From Brevundimonas sp. EYE_349 (GTDB lineage Bacteria > Pseudomonadota > Alphaproteobacteria > Caulobacterales > Caulobacteraceae), in NCBI RefSeq assembly GCF_023147505.1, contig NZ_JAHXPB010000002.1, positions 310,001-374,000 on the forward strand: a stretch of 64,000 nt of DNA, read 5' to 3'. The notes beneath the pieces were generated by a model. That model did not search any database. It was not told where the DNA came from and was given only the letters and a program-made list of their open reading frames with translations. This document shows, piece by piece, positions 50,627 through 60,187 of this stretch. Within the stretch, counting starts at the first letter, position 1. Each line of letters begins with the position of its first letter. Made by a program: the position numbers and the translations under genes.

Positions 50627-50793
50627 GGCTGGGACGTCGCGACGGCGCGCTCCAGCGCGCGTTCGGCCGCCTGGTTCTGCTGCAGCCGCAGGACGGTCGT
50701 GGCGAAGACCAGGACGATGAAGGCGACCAGGGCGCTGGCGATCCAGATGTTGCGGCGTTTGCGCGCGCGCATCTCTTCGGGGGTCAGACGCAT
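50623..50793 (-). CDS. Small single-span membrane protein in the oxidase operon (56 aa)
   Basis: Short gene from ATG 50793, 3 bp after the ctaB stop, with its TGA overlapping the ctaG GTG. The 56 residues read MRLTPEEMRARKRRNIWIAS, then a hydrophobic span (ALVAFIVLVFATTV) and a short helical tail with ERALERAVATSQP. It is a basic-in, one-helix protein similar in shape to the small CoxF/Cox-assembly peptides found at this position in alphaproteobacteria. Coupling on both sides supports it as a real gene. Function is unknown. Confidence 0.8.
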   Translation of the reverse strand: MRLTPEEMRARKRRNIWIASALVAFIVLVFATTVLRLQQNQAAERALERAVATSQP

Positions 50794-50796
50794 GGC

Positions 50797-51762
50797 TTAC
50801 GCTCCCAGGCCGGCCAGGGCCTCGACCAACAGGGCCGAGAACAGGGCCATCAGATACAGGATGGAAAAGGCGAACAGGTCCCGCGCCGGTTTGGCCTGGG
50901 CCTTGACGTCATACAATGCGGCCTCGCGTCCCACGGTGTCGGCCTTGTCCGGCTCGTCGCCCGCGCGCGAGCGGAACAGCCGCCAGGCCAGGCCCAGGAA
51001 GCCCAGACCGCCGACGACCGACACGACCAGATAGATCACGCCGCCCAGGCCGACCAGGGCGGGGGCGATGGCGGTCGGCACGAAGATCAGGCTGTAGATC
51101 AGGATCTGCAGCCGGGTTGACCGGGCGCCGCGCGCCACCGGCATCATCGGAATGCCCGCCTTGGCGTAATCGCCGGCCGAATACAGCGCCAGGGCCCAGC
51201 TGTGCGGCGGGGTCCACAGGAAGATGATGGCGAACAGCAGCCACGCCTGCCACGGCGCATGGCCCGTCGCCGCCGCCCAGCCGATCACCGGGGGAAAGGC
51301 GCCCGCCGCCCCGCCGATGACGATGTTCTGCGGCGTCCGGCGCTTCAGCAGCAGGGTGTAGAAGCCGGCGTAGTAGACGATGGTCAGGCCCAGCAGCCCG
51401 GCCGCCAGCCAGTTGGCGTTCATGCCCAAGAGCATGACCGAAAACAGGCTCAGGATCACGCCGAACGCCATGGCGTCGTTCTTCCTGACCCGCCCCGCCG
51501 CCACCGGCCGGCCGCGCGTGCGGCGCATCAGGGCGTCGGTCTCGCCCTCCAGCGCCATGTTCAGCGCGCCGGCTGCGCCCGCGCCCACGGCGATGCACAG
51601 GATGGCGATGGCGGCGACCAGCGGATTGACCGACCCCGGCGCCACGACCAGCCCGGTCGCGGCGGTGAACACCACCAGCGACATCACGCGCGGCTTCAAC
51701 AGCTGGAAGAAGTCTTCCGGCTGGGCGGTCGAGAGGGCGGGGGGTGTCTGGGCTTGGGTCAT
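50797..51762 (-). CDS. ctaB: Protoheme IX farnesyltransferase (heme O synthase)
   Basis: Integral membrane enzyme that adds a farnesyl group to heme b to form heme O, the precursor of heme A. About nine helices in 321 aa from the ATG at 51762; a start seven codons upstream is possible but weak. Motifs are the diphosphate-binding NMALEGETDALMRRTRGRP, LLLKRRTPQNIVIGGAAGAF and FLWTPPHSWALALYSAGDY. It belongs to the CtaB/CyoE family and is immediately upstream of the 56-aa gene and downstream of ctaD by 92 bp. Confidence 0.95.
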   Translation of the reverse strand: MTQAQTPPALSTAQPEDFFQLLKPRVMSLVVFTAATGLVVAPGSVNPLVAAIAILCIAVGAGAAGALNMALEGETDALMRRTRGRPVAAGRVRKNDAMAFGVILSLFSVMLLGMNANWLAAGLLGLTIVYYAGFYTLLLKRRTPQNIVIGGAAGAFPPVIGWAAATGHAPWQAWLLFAIIFLWTPPHSWALALYSAGDYAKAGIPMMPVARGARSTRLQILIYSLIFVPTAIAPALVGLGGVIYLVVSVVGGLGFLGLAWRLFRSRAGDEPDKADTVGREAALYDVKAQAKPARDLFAFSILYLMALFSALLVEALAGLGA

Positions 51763-51854
51763 CGGTGCGGGCCGCAATAGCACACTGATCAGCAGAAGGC
51801 CGCCCTTTCCGATGGAAAGCGCGGCCCGCTGGTCTCAGCTTCGCCGGATGGCGA

Positions 51855-53555
<1,701 letters not shown>

Positions 53556-54557
53556 TTACTGGGCGGCCGGCGCGGCGGGCGCCGCGGCGGGAACGGGTTG
53601 GGCGCCGGGAGCGCCGGCGGGAGCGGCGGCGGCCGCTTCCGGGGTCGCGGCGGCGGGCGTCTCGGCGGGCGCGGCAGGCGCGGCGGCGGTCGGCGCGGGC
53701 TCGGCGGCCTTGGGCGTCATCGACCCGCCCTTGGAGGCCAGCCACTGTTCGAACTGGGCCTGGGTCACGACCCGGATCTCGATGGGCATGAAGGCGTGGT
53801 CGACGCCGCACAGCTCGGAGCACTGGCCGTAGAAGACGCCGGTGCGCTCGGCCTTGAACCAGGTGGTGTTGATCCGGCCGGGCACCGCGTCGGTCTTCAG
53901 ACCGAAGGCCGGCAGGGCCACGGCGTGGATCACGTCCGAGGCGGTGATGACCAGCTGGACCGTCTTGCCGACCGGCACGACCATCGGCTCGGTCGCCGCC
54001 AGGCGATAGGGCACGCCCCGCGCCTTGGCCTCGTCCTCTGGCAGCATGTTGGAGATGTATTCCGCCACGCCCTGGTCGGGATATTCATAGGCCCAGTTCC
54101 ACTGGTTGCCGGTCACCTTCACCGTCAGGTCCGGCGTGGGCATGTCGTGATAGGCGAACAGCAGCCGGAACGAGAACAGCGAAATGCCCGCCAGGATCAG
54201 GACCGGCATGACCGTCCAGATGATCTCGATGGTGGTGTTGTGGCTCCAGCGCGCCGGCGTCGGATTGGCCTTCTTGTTGTAGCGGAAGACGATCCAGGCC
54301 AGCAGCCCCAGCACCAGGAGGGTGATGGCGGTGATGACGACCAGCAGCCCGTTATGGAAGGCGATGGCGTCATGCTTCAGCGGCGAGGCCGCGGGTTGCA
54401 GGTCGATGCCCCCCGGCGTCGGCTGTCCCATCAGATCCTGCGCCCAGGTCGGCGCGGCGGCGAACACCGCCAATCCGGCGCCTAGAACGATGGAGGCCGC
54501 AGTCTCCCCCAGCGTCCTCCGGGCTCGCTTGCCCATCCCCATCGGAGTCTTCCCCAT
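53556..54557 (-). CDS. ctaC: Cytochrome c oxidase subunit II
   Basis: 333-aa subunit holding the CuA electron-entry centre. A signal sequence (to about residue 40, ...AAAPTWAQDL) is followed by two membrane helices (about 68-90 and 110-130) and a periplasmic cupredoxin domain with CSELCGVDHAFMPIEI, giving C-x3-C-x3-H-x2-M. The C-terminal 50 residues are Ala/Pro-rich and probably flexible. Start ATG 54557 is used; an ATG five codons in (54542) has GGGGAAG upstream and is a close rival. It is the first gene of the operon, and a palindrome at 54578-54598 lies just ahead. Confidence 0.95.
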   Translation of the reverse strand: MGKTPMGMGKRARRTLGETAASIVLGAGLAVFAAAPTWAQDLMGQPTPGGIDLQPAASPLKHDAIAFHNGLLVVITAITLLVLGLLAWIVFRYNKKANPTPARWSHNTTIEIIWTVMPVLILAGISLFSFRLLFAYHDMPTPDLTVKVTGNQWNWAYEYPDQGVAEYISNMLPEDEAKARGVPYRLAATEPMVVPVGKTVQLVITASDVIHAVALPAFGLKTDAVPGRINTTWFKAERTGVFYGQCSELCGVDHAFMPIEIRVVTQAQFEQWLASKGGSMTPKAAEPAPTAAAPAAPAETPAAATPEAAAAAPAGAPGAQPVPAAAPAAPAAQ

Positions 54558-54577
54558 AAAACCGTTCTACAGCAGAC

Positions 54578-54598
54578 ACTTGCGAATGGCTCGCAAGT
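54578..54598. promoter_or_regulatory. Palindrome just upstream of ctaC
   Basis: Perfect 8-bp inverted repeat ACTTGCGA (54578-54585) and TCGCAAGT (54591-54598) with a 5-nt spacer, 20 bp ahead of the ctaC start. It is either an operator or a hairpin in the 5' leader of the oxidase mRNA. The remaining intergenic region to 54746 shows no gene. Confidence 0.5.
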
Positions 54599-54746
54599 AA
54601 TCACACTGGCGCGATTCCCACGCCCGGCGATCTTTTTGACCTATCGGATCGCCTTCGGCTTGCCAAGCGATCAACGCAGGCGCCGCCGCAAAGCCGCCAA
54701 AGATCGGCCATTCGGCGCACTCGATTAAATCGGTGTCATGTTTCGA

Positions 54747-54775
54747 CAGCTACCTTGCACCGCCAGATACCTTGC
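54747..54775 (+). promoter_or_regulatory. Direct repeat upstream of padR operon
   Basis: CAGCTACCTTGC (54747-54758) and CAGATACCTTGC (54764-54775), 11 of 12 matching, offset 17 bp, and 33 bp before the padR GTG. The AT-rich TACCTTGC core is a candidate PadR operator half-site. Confidence 0.5.
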
Positions 54776-54808
54776 CGTAATCAATCCCCACACACAGGAG
54801 AGATCGCG

Positions 54809-55153
54809 GTGCCTGAAACCATCGAGATACAGTTGAAGAAGGGAGTGCTGGGCCTATGCGTCCTGGCGCTTCTAAGCCGGGCGGACAGCTACGCCTATGA
54901 GATCGCCAGCCGTCTGTCGGACGCGATCGACATGGGCGAAGGCACCATCTACCCCTTGATGCGGCGGATGCAGTCGGAGGGCCAGGTCGAGACCTATCTG
55001 GTCGAATCCTCCGCCGGTCCCTCGCGCAAATACTATCGCCTGACCGAGGCGGGTCGCGCGGCTTTGGCCGCCCAGACCGCTGAATGGTCCGCCTTCACCA
55101 AGGCCGTCGACGCCATCGTGGCGAACGACGCCGATCAGGGAGCCGCCCAATGA
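54809..55153 (+). CDS. PadR-family transcriptional regulator
   Basis: 114-aa regulator from a GTG at 54809, with ACAGGAGAG just upstream; a frame start at 54755 lacks such a site. The winged helix comprises LKKGVLGLCVLALLSRADSY, AYEIASRLSDAIDMGEGTIY and PLMRRMQSEGQVETYLVESS, then SRKYYRLTEAGR. It belongs to the short PadR-s1 subfamily that pairs with DUF1700 membrane proteins. It overlaps the DUF1700 gene by 4 bp. It probably represses its own operon from the direct repeat upstream; the inducer is unknown but may reflect envelope stress, as in related operons. Confidence 0.92.
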   Translation: MPETIEIQLKKGVLGLCVLALLSRADSYAYEIASRLSDAIDMGEGTIYPLMRRMQSEGQVETYLVESSAGPSRKYYRLTEAGRAALAAQTAEWSAFTKAVDAIVANDADQGAAQ

Positions 55154-55749
55154 CGCGCGCCGATTTCATCAACCGCCTGAAGGACGGGCTGGTCGGCCTG
55201 CCGACCACCACGGCCAACGACATCGTCGCCGACTACCAGGCGCATTTCGACGACGGCGTCGCCGCCGGCCGCACCGAGGCCGAGGTCGCCGCCGCCCTGG
55301 GCGATCCGGTCCGCCTGGCCCGCGAGCTGAAGGCCGAGGCCGGCATCCAGCGCTGGCATCAGGAAAAGAACCCGTCCGCCGCCGCCGGCGCCGTCTTCGC
55401 GGTGCTGGGCCTGGGCGCCCTGGACATCCTGATCCTTCTGCCCCTTCTGATGGGTGTGGTCGGGACGGTGTTCGGCTTCTTCATCGCCGCCATCGGCCTG
55501 TTCGTCGCGGGCGGGGTGATCATGGTCGCCGGCCCTTTCGCCGGCTTCCCCGGCGGGCCGTTCGCGGCCATCCTGATGGGCCTTGGCTTCATGGCCGGGT
55601 CGGTCTTCATCGGCGCCCTGCTGGCCATATTCACCATCTGGCTGGTCAACGGCGTCGTCTGGTTCGCCCGCCTGCACTATCGCCTGCTCAAGCCCGCGCT
55701 TGAGCCCACCCCCGCTCAATCCACGCCTGTTTCGGGAGCTTCGGCATGA
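55150..55749 (+). CDS. DUF1700 (HAAS) membrane protein
   Basis: 199-aa protein. N-terminal soluble HAAS domain, MTRADFINRLKDGLVGLPTT to AALGDPVRLARELKAEAG (residues about 1-65), is followed by about four membrane helices (about 80-180). The same architecture is found wherever a PadR regulator, a DUF1700 protein and a DUF2807/DUF4097-type protein are linked. The start at 55150 overlaps the padR stop (ATGA), and its stop overlaps the next start (ATGA), so the three are one operon. Presumed role: transducing an envelope state to the PadR regulator. Confidence 0.9.
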   Translation: MTRADFINRLKDGLVGLPTTTANDIVADYQAHFDDGVAAGRTEAEVAAALGDPVRLARELKAEAGIQRWHQEKNPSAAAGAVFAVLGLGALDILILLPLLMGVVGTVFGFFIAAIGLFVAGGVIMVAGPFAGFPGGPFAAILMGLGFMAGSVFIGALLAIFTIWLVNGVVWFARLHYRLLKPALEPTPAQSTPVSGASA

Positions 55750-56528
55750 TCCGCACCCTGTTCATCATCGCCGGCGCCGCCCTGGTGCTGTGCCTGGTCA
55801 CCGTGGGCGGCGCCCTCGCCATCGGCGGCCACGACCTGCAGCGCCACGGCTGGGCCTGGACTTTCAAGGACGACAACGGCGAGACCGTCCGCTTCGAGCG
55901 GGTCAAGGGCGGCGGCGCCGACGATCTGGGTCCCTTCACCACCCGCACCCTGGCCTGGACCGGCGGCGAGACCCTGACCGTCGATTCAAGCGTCGACGTC
56001 GAATACATCCAGGGCGACGCCAACTCCGTCGTCGTCACCGGCCCCAAGGCCCTGGCCGACCGGGTGCAGATCGAGGACGGCCGCATTCGCCTGAGCGACG
56101 GCGACGAACGGATCGTCTTCGGCTGGAACAGCGGAAACTTCTCGGCCCGTTCGGAACGCGACGAGCTGAAGGTGGTCGTCACCGCCCCCACTGTGCGCCG
56201 CTTCGTCTCCAACGGCTCGGGCGACCTGACCATCGCCGGTTTCAACCAGCCGTCCCTGGCGCTGGACGTCTCGGGTTCGGCGGACGTCACGGCGTCCGGC
56301 CGGATCCAGACCCTGGACCTGAGCATCAAGGGATCGGGCGACGCCGATCTCAGCGGCCTGTCGACCACGGACGCCAAGGTGGACATCTCGGGCTCAGGCG
56401 GCGCCAACATCGCCGCCACGGGCAAGGTGGACGTCGAGATCAACGGCTCGGGCGACGTCACCCTGTCCGGCCGCCCCGCCAAGCTGAACAGCAGCGTGTC
56501 CGGCTCCGGCCAGGTCACCCAGGAGTGA
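55746..56528 (+). CDS. Exported GIN (DUF2807) domain protein
   Basis: 260-aa protein with an N-terminal membrane anchor or signal (MIRTLFIIAGAALVLCLVTV, about 1-25) and a large right-handed beta-solenoid of the GIN/DUF2807 type. Repeated short motifs SGSADVT, GSGDADLSG, SGSGGANI, GSGDVTLSG and SGSGQVT occur about every 20 residues, one per rung. Such proteins are exposed in the periplasm or at the cell surface. It completes the PadR-DUF1700 operon and is followed by an intrinsic terminator. Its ligand or partner is not known; adhesin or sensor roles are possible. Confidence 0.88.
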   Translation: MIRTLFIIAGAALVLCLVTVGGALAIGGHDLQRHGWAWTFKDDNGETVRFERVKGGGADDLGPFTTRTLAWTGGETLTVDSSVDVEYIQGDANSVVVTGPKALADRVQIEDGRIRLSDGDERIVFGWNSGNFSARSERDELKVVVTAPTVRRFVSNGSGDLTIAGFNQPSLALDVSGSADVTASGRIQTLDLSIKGSGDADLSGLSTTDAKVDISGSGGANIAATGKVDVEINGSGDVTLSGRPAKLNSSVSGSGQVTQE

Positions 56529-56552
56529 TCGACCCAAAAGCTCGAACGGTCA

Positions 56553-56584
56553 GGGGGCTGGTCCAACCAGCCCCCTTTTCTTTT
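56553..56584 (+). terminator. Intrinsic terminator of padR operon
   Basis: Perfect 10-bp stem GGGGGCTGGT (56553-56562) and ACCAGCCCCC (56566-56575), 3-nt loop, then TTTTCTTTT. Confidence 0.92.
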
Positions 56585-56642
56585 GACGCCCGACCGACCC
56601 TTGCGCCTTCACCCCCCGGCCCAGAACCGCTAAGTCGTCGCC

Positions 56643-57674
56643 ATGACCTCCGCCCCCCTTCCCGACGCCGGCGCCAACTGGGTGGACCGCCATGCGCCGG
56701 AGGGGCTGAAACCCTGGCTGAAGCTGGGGCGGTTCGACCGGCCCATCGGCATCTGGCTGCTGCTGCTGCCCGGCTGGCAGGGGATCGCCCTGGCCCTGGC
56801 GCAGTATCGGCAGCCGCTGGGTCTCTATGATCTGTGGCTGTTCGTCGGCTTCGCTGTCGGCGCCTGTCTGATGCGGGCGGCGGGTTGCGCCTTCAACGAC
56901 ATCGTGGATCGCGACTTCGACGCCAAGGTCGCCCGCACCGCCCAGCGGCCCATTCCGTCCGGCCGGATCAGCGTCAAACAGGCCTGGGCCTTCGTGGTGG
57001 CGTGCAGCCTGATCAGTCTGACGATCCTTTTGACCCTGCCGACCGTCGCCATCCTGCTGGGCGTCGGCTCGCTGGCCCTGGTCGCGGCCTATCCCTTCAT
57101 GAAGCGGATCACCTGGTGGCCCCAGGCCTGGCTTGGCCTGACGTTCAACTGGGGCGCGCTGATGGGGTTCGCCGCCGCCCTGCCGCTGGCGGCGGCCGCG
57201 CTGCTTCTGCCCGCCGACATGGCCGGCGAGTTCCGCCCCTTCCTGTGGTCCCCCGCCAGCGACAGCGGCCATGCCGTCGCCTTGGTCTGGGAGGCCTATG
57301 CCCCCGCCGTGCTGCTGTGGCTGGGCGGCGTCTTCTGGACCCTGGGCTACGACACGATTTACGCCCTGCAGGACATAGAGGACGACGCCATGATCGGGGT
57401 GAAGTCCTCGGCGCGGCGCCTGGCCTCGGCCGTGCGGCCCGGCGTCGCCGTCTTCTATGGCCTGGCGGTCGTTCTGGCCGGCGCGGCCGGGGCGGCGGGC
57501 GGGCTGGGGGCCGTCTTCTGGATCGGCCTGGTCGCCTACGCCGGGCAGCTAGCGCGCCAGGTCGTCCGCCTGAACCCCAATGATGGCGCGCATGCGCTGA
57601 AACTGTTCAAGTCGAACCGCGAGGCCGGCCTGATCCTGCTGGCCGCCATCGCCCTCGGATTCATCACGCTGTGA
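56643..57674 (+). CDS. ubiA: 4-hydroxybenzoate polyprenyltransferase
   Basis: Integral membrane prenyltransferase of ubiquinone biosynthesis, 343 aa and about nine helices. The two Asp-rich motifs are NDIVDRDFDAKVARTAQRPI (binding Mg-prenyl diphosphate) and YDTIYALQDIEDDAMIGVKS. FDRPIGIWLLLLPGWQGIAL and LNPNDGAHALKLFKSNREAG are also typical. A longer loop (about 185-215, AGEFRPFLWSPASDSGHA) is an insertion relative to E. coli UbiA. Start ATG 56643. With ubiB (18702) it is one of two ubiquinone genes here. The DUF3298 gene follows 11 bp later. Confidence 0.95.
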   Translation: MTSAPLPDAGANWVDRHAPEGLKPWLKLGRFDRPIGIWLLLLPGWQGIALALAQYRQPLGLYDLWLFVGFAVGACLMRAAGCAFNDIVDRDFDAKVARTAQRPIPSGRISVKQAWAFVVACSLISLTILLTLPTVAILLGVGSLALVAAYPFMKRITWWPQAWLGLTFNWGALMGFAAALPLAAAALLLPADMAGEFRPFLWSPASDSGHAVALVWEAYAPAVLLWLGGVFWTLGYDTIYALQDIEDDAMIGVKSSARRLASAVRPGVAVFYGLAVVLAGAAGAAGGLGAVFWIGLVAYAGQLARQVVRLNPNDGAHALKLFKSNREAGLILLAAIALGFITL

Positions 57675-57685
57675 AGGAAACCCCC

Positions 57686-58507
57686 ATGACCTCCGCCCCC
57701 CGCATCCTGCTGCTGTCCGTCGCCGTCGCCGCGACCCTGGCCGCCTGCCAGCGCCGCGAGGAAAAGGCCCCTGCCCCAAAGGCCGCGCCGGCCCAGGCCG
57801 TCGTCGCCGACACCACCCCGGTCGGCTATGAAAGCAAGACACCCTACGCCGACGTCAAACTGACCCTGCCCCAGACGGTCAAGGCGACGCCGGCCCTGCA
57901 CGCCGCCCTCTACGCCGACATGGTGCGCGACCTGAAGCAGTTCGAGGAGGGCGCCCAGGCCGACCTGACCGAAGCCGGCGGCGGCTCCAACCCCTATGAG
58001 AAGTCCATCGCCTTCGCCCCCGGCGCCGAGACCGCGAAACTGGTCAGCCTGGCCCGCACCGATTTCGAGTTCACGGGCGGCGCCCACCCCAACACCAGCT
58101 TCGCCTCGGTGATCTGGGACAAGACGACCAACAAGCGGGTGGGCTTCGCCGACCTGTTCCGCCCCGGCGCCGACCTGGCCGTGCTGGACAAGGCCCTGTG
58201 CGCCGCCGCCAATGCCGCCAAACAGGCCCGCTCTCCAGGGTCGGAGGCCGCGACCTTGGACGGCAAGATGTGGACCTGCCCCAAGGCCGTCTCCACCCCC
58301 TTCTTCCTGACCCCCGGCTCCACGCCCGGCAAGGCGGGAGGCGTGACCTTCCTGGTGGGGCCGTATCAGATCGGCCCCTATTCGGACGGCCCCTACTGGA
58401 TCGCCCTGCCCCAGAGCGCCTTCCGCGCCCTACTGAACCCCGCCTACGCCGACCAGTTCGACGGCGCCCCGGTCAAGGCCGGCGACGTGACCCCGAAGAA
58501 CGGCTGA
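57686..58507 (+). CDS. DUF3298/DUF4163-type lipoprotein
   Basis: 273-aa lipoprotein from the ATG at 57686 (GAAGGAAAC upstream). The N-terminal signal ends in a lipobox, LAAC (Cys about 21), followed by a Pro/Ala-rich linker. The body matches the DUF4163 plus DUF3298 arrangement (RsiV-like): YESKTPYADVKLTLPQTVKA, DFEFTGGAHPNTSFASVIWD and YQIGPYSDGPYWIALP. RsiV in Bacillus binds lysozyme, and these domains may bind cell-wall ligands; whether that is true here is unknown. It is transcribed after ubiA. Confidence 0.85.
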   Translation: MTSAPRILLLSVAVAATLAACQRREEKAPAPKAAPAQAVVADTTPVGYESKTPYADVKLTLPQTVKATPALHAALYADMVRDLKQFEEGAQADLTEAGGGSNPYEKSIAFAPGAETAKLVSLARTDFEFTGGAHPNTSFASVIWDKTTNKRVGFADLFRPGADLAVLDKALCAAANAAKQARSPGSEAATLDGKMWTCPKAVSTPFFLTPGSTPGKAGGVTFLVGPYQIGPYSDGPYWIALPQSAFRALLNPAYADQFDGAPVKAGDVTPKNG

Positions 58508-58513
58508 CGTCTA

Positions 58514-58543
58514 AGATCCTCCCCCGCATGCGGGGGAGGATCT
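58514..58543. repeat. 30-bp perfect palindrome (dispersed-type hairpin)
   Basis: A perfect 30-bp palindrome with arms AGATCCTCCCCCGCA (58514-58528) and its exact complement (58529-58543). It lies 6 bp after the DUF3298 stop and 6 bp before the convergent hydrolase stop, so it may act as a bidirectional terminator. CCTCCCCCGCnTGCGGGGGAGG-type palindromes are repeated in many Caulobacterales genomes. Confidence 0.75.
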
Positions 58544-58549
58544 GAAGGT

Positions 58550-59494
58550 TCACTTCGCCAAGAACGCATTCACCAGTTCGGCGAACCGCGCCGGCTGGTC
58601 GGCCATGATGAAATGCCGCGATCCATCCACCCGGATCAGCGTCGCGCCGGGCAGGGCCGCATACTCCCGCCCCCACATCGCATCCGCACCGGCCGCCGGG
58701 GCCCCGCCGTCCGCGTCGGCGGCGTAAAGCGCCGTCACCGGCGTCGTCATGGCGGCCAGGCCCGACCGGGCGTCGGTGGTCATCACATCCCTCATGGCCG
58801 AGGCGACGGCGCGCCGGTCGCTGGCCATCGACCAGGCGACGATGCGCGTCTGTTCTTCAAGTGTCCGCGACAGGGCCTTCGCCGTCGCCTCCTGCTGCGT
58901 GCGGAAGCCGGCGTCGTCGGCGCCCAGGATCATGGCGGCCGCCCGGTCCGCGAACGGCCTGACGCTTTCAGCTGTCGCGGTCGGGCCGAACAGGGCGCTG
59001 TAGAAGGGCAGGGAATCCACCGTCATCACGCGGCCCACAAGTTCCGGCTGCTGCTGCGCCAGCAACAGGCCGCTCAAGCCGCCTATCGAATGGCCGATCA
59101 CCGCCGGCCGGTTCAGCCCGGCTTCACGGATATATCGAGCCAGTTCCTCCACTTCCGGCTGGACGAAGGGGCCGTCGCCATGCGTCCAAGCCTCGCCCGC
59201 AAACCCGGCCAACTGCACCAGATGCACCCGGTGCGTCGCCTTCAGCCTATCCGCCGTCGCCCGCCACACCTCGCGCGAGGAGGCCAGGCCGGGGATCAGG
59301 ATCACGTCCGCCCCCTGACCCACGACCTCGACTGACAATCGGTCCGAGACGAATGGCGCGGCGACGACCGCTGGCGTTAGGGATTGGGCGCGCGCCGGTT
59401 CGTTGGCGACGCAGCAGGCGATCACGACGCCGATCACAGCGGCGAGGCGCGCAGGCGCGCGCACGCCCCTGCAAGCGCGAGGGAGCTTCAACAT
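58550..59494 (-). CDS. Exported alpha/beta hydrolase
   Basis: 314-aa secreted hydrolase. The N-terminus has a long signal peptide (to about residue 36, ...CVANEPARAQS). The catalytic triad is partly visible: nucleophile in PAVIGHSIGGLSGLL (Ser about 136), Asp candidate in TALYAADADGGA and His in DGSRHFIMADQP. Oxyanion loop text is LIPGLASSREVWRA. Substrate unknown. It is transcribed away from the XRE/membrane pair with its promoter overlapping the XRE stop, where a CTGAC palindrome (59520-59535) is located, so the XRE protein may control it. Start ATG 59494. Confidence 0.88.
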   Translation of the reverse strand: MLKLPRACRGVRAPARLAAVIGVVIACCVANEPARAQSLTPAVVAAPFVSDRLSVEVVGQGADVILIPGLASSREVWRATADRLKATHRVHLVQLAGFAGEAWTHGDGPFVQPEVEELARYIREAGLNRPAVIGHSIGGLSGLLLAQQQPELVGRVMTVDSLPFYSALFGPTATAESVRPFADRAAAMILGADDAGFRTQQEATAKALSRTLEEQTRIVAWSMASDRRAVASAMRDVMTTDARSGLAAMTTPVTALYAADADGGAPAAGADAMWGREYAALPGATLIRVDGSRHFIMADQPARFAELVNAFLAK

Positions 59495-59519
59495 GGCAGT
59501 CTCCGATTGTAAGGTTATT

Positions 59520-59535
59520 CTGACTTTTCGGTCAG
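59520..59535. promoter_or_regulatory. CTGAC palindrome in the hydrolase promoter region
   Basis: CTGAC-TTTTCG-GTCAG, 26 bp upstream of the hydrolase start and overlapping the XRE stop codon. It matches the palindrome CCTGAC-TTTTT-GTCAGG upstream of the XRE operon (60188-60204), suggesting both are bound by the XRE regulator. Confidence 0.6.
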
Positions 59536-59732
59536 GCTGAGTGGGGATTTTCGAATATCTCTTCGACCGGCCGCTCGAACGTCGCGGCGATGCGGTAAGC
59601 CAGGTCCAGCGACGGGTCGTGCCGCTCGGTCTCCAGCGCGATCACCGCCTGGCGCGAGACGCCCAGCGCCTGGCCCAACTGCTCCTGGGTCCAGCCGCGC
59701 TCGACGCGCAACAGCTTCAGACGGTTCTTCAT
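59532..59732 (-). CDS. Small XRE-family helix-turn-helix regulator
   Basis: 66-aa protein: LKLLRVERGWTQEQLGQALG and VSRQAVIALETERHDPSLDL form the HTH, and AYRIAATFERPVEEIFEN completes it. This is the group of small XRE regulators that pair with a DUF-type membrane protein, as here. Start ATG 59732 overlaps the preceding gene by 4 bp (ATGA). Matched palindromes lie at both ends of its transcription unit (60188-60204 and 59520-59535), suggesting it represses its own operon and the adjacent hydrolase gene. Confidence 0.92.
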   Translation of the reverse strand: MKNRLKLLRVERGWTQEQLGQALGVSRQAVIALETERHDPSLDLAYRIAATFERPVEEIFENPHSA

Positions 59733-60136
59733 CGACTGGTCTTTATGAAGGGCGAGACGACGCCGAACATCGCCCAGAACACCGGCACGATCAGCCAGGT
59801 CTGAAGGTGCGGCGCCCCCGCGAAGCTTTCGCCAAAGCCCCAAAAGGCGGCGGCGGCCAGCGTCAGGCCCGAGGCGACGATGAACCGTTTGGCGGTCACG
59901 CCGCGCACGAACTCGTCGCTTTCCCGCATCAGGGCCAAGGTCGCCCAGATCTGGCCGATCACCGGCGCGGACACCGCCGCCGCCAGCCCCCAGGCCGCCG
60001 GCTTGCCCATCAGGTCGTCGAAGGCGTCGGTGGTCATCATCGCGACGCAGATCGCGACATAGGGCGCGGTGAACGCCATCGTTCGGATCACATAGCGCCG
60101 ATGCGCCGAGGTTCCGGTCTTCCATGCGGTGAACAT
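59729..60136 (-). CDS. Four-helix membrane protein paired with XRE regulator
   Basis: 135-aa integral membrane protein with four helices (about 20-38, 50-68, 84-103 and 110-128). I place the start at the ATG at 60136 because AGGAGG lies eight bases upstream; the in-frame ATGs at 60160 and 60142 are before or inside that site. Landmarks are VIRTMAFTAPYVAICVAMMT, FDDLMGKPAAWGLAAAVSAP and MRESDEFVRGVTAKRFIVAS. Proteins like this, upstream of a small XRE gene, are common in alphaproteobacteria, but their function is not known. The CCTGAC palindrome is in its promoter. Confidence 0.85.
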   Translation of the reverse strand: MFTAWKTGTSAHRRYVIRTMAFTAPYVAICVAMMTTDAFDDLMGKPAAWGLAAAVSAPVIGQIWATLALMRESDEFVRGVTAKRFIVASGLTLAAAAFWGFGESFAGAPHLQTWLIVPVFWAMFGVVSPFIKTSR

Positions 60137-60187
60137 CGCCATCTCCTCCTGTAAGGCCAACCTGACACCGACTCAATGTCATGTCAA

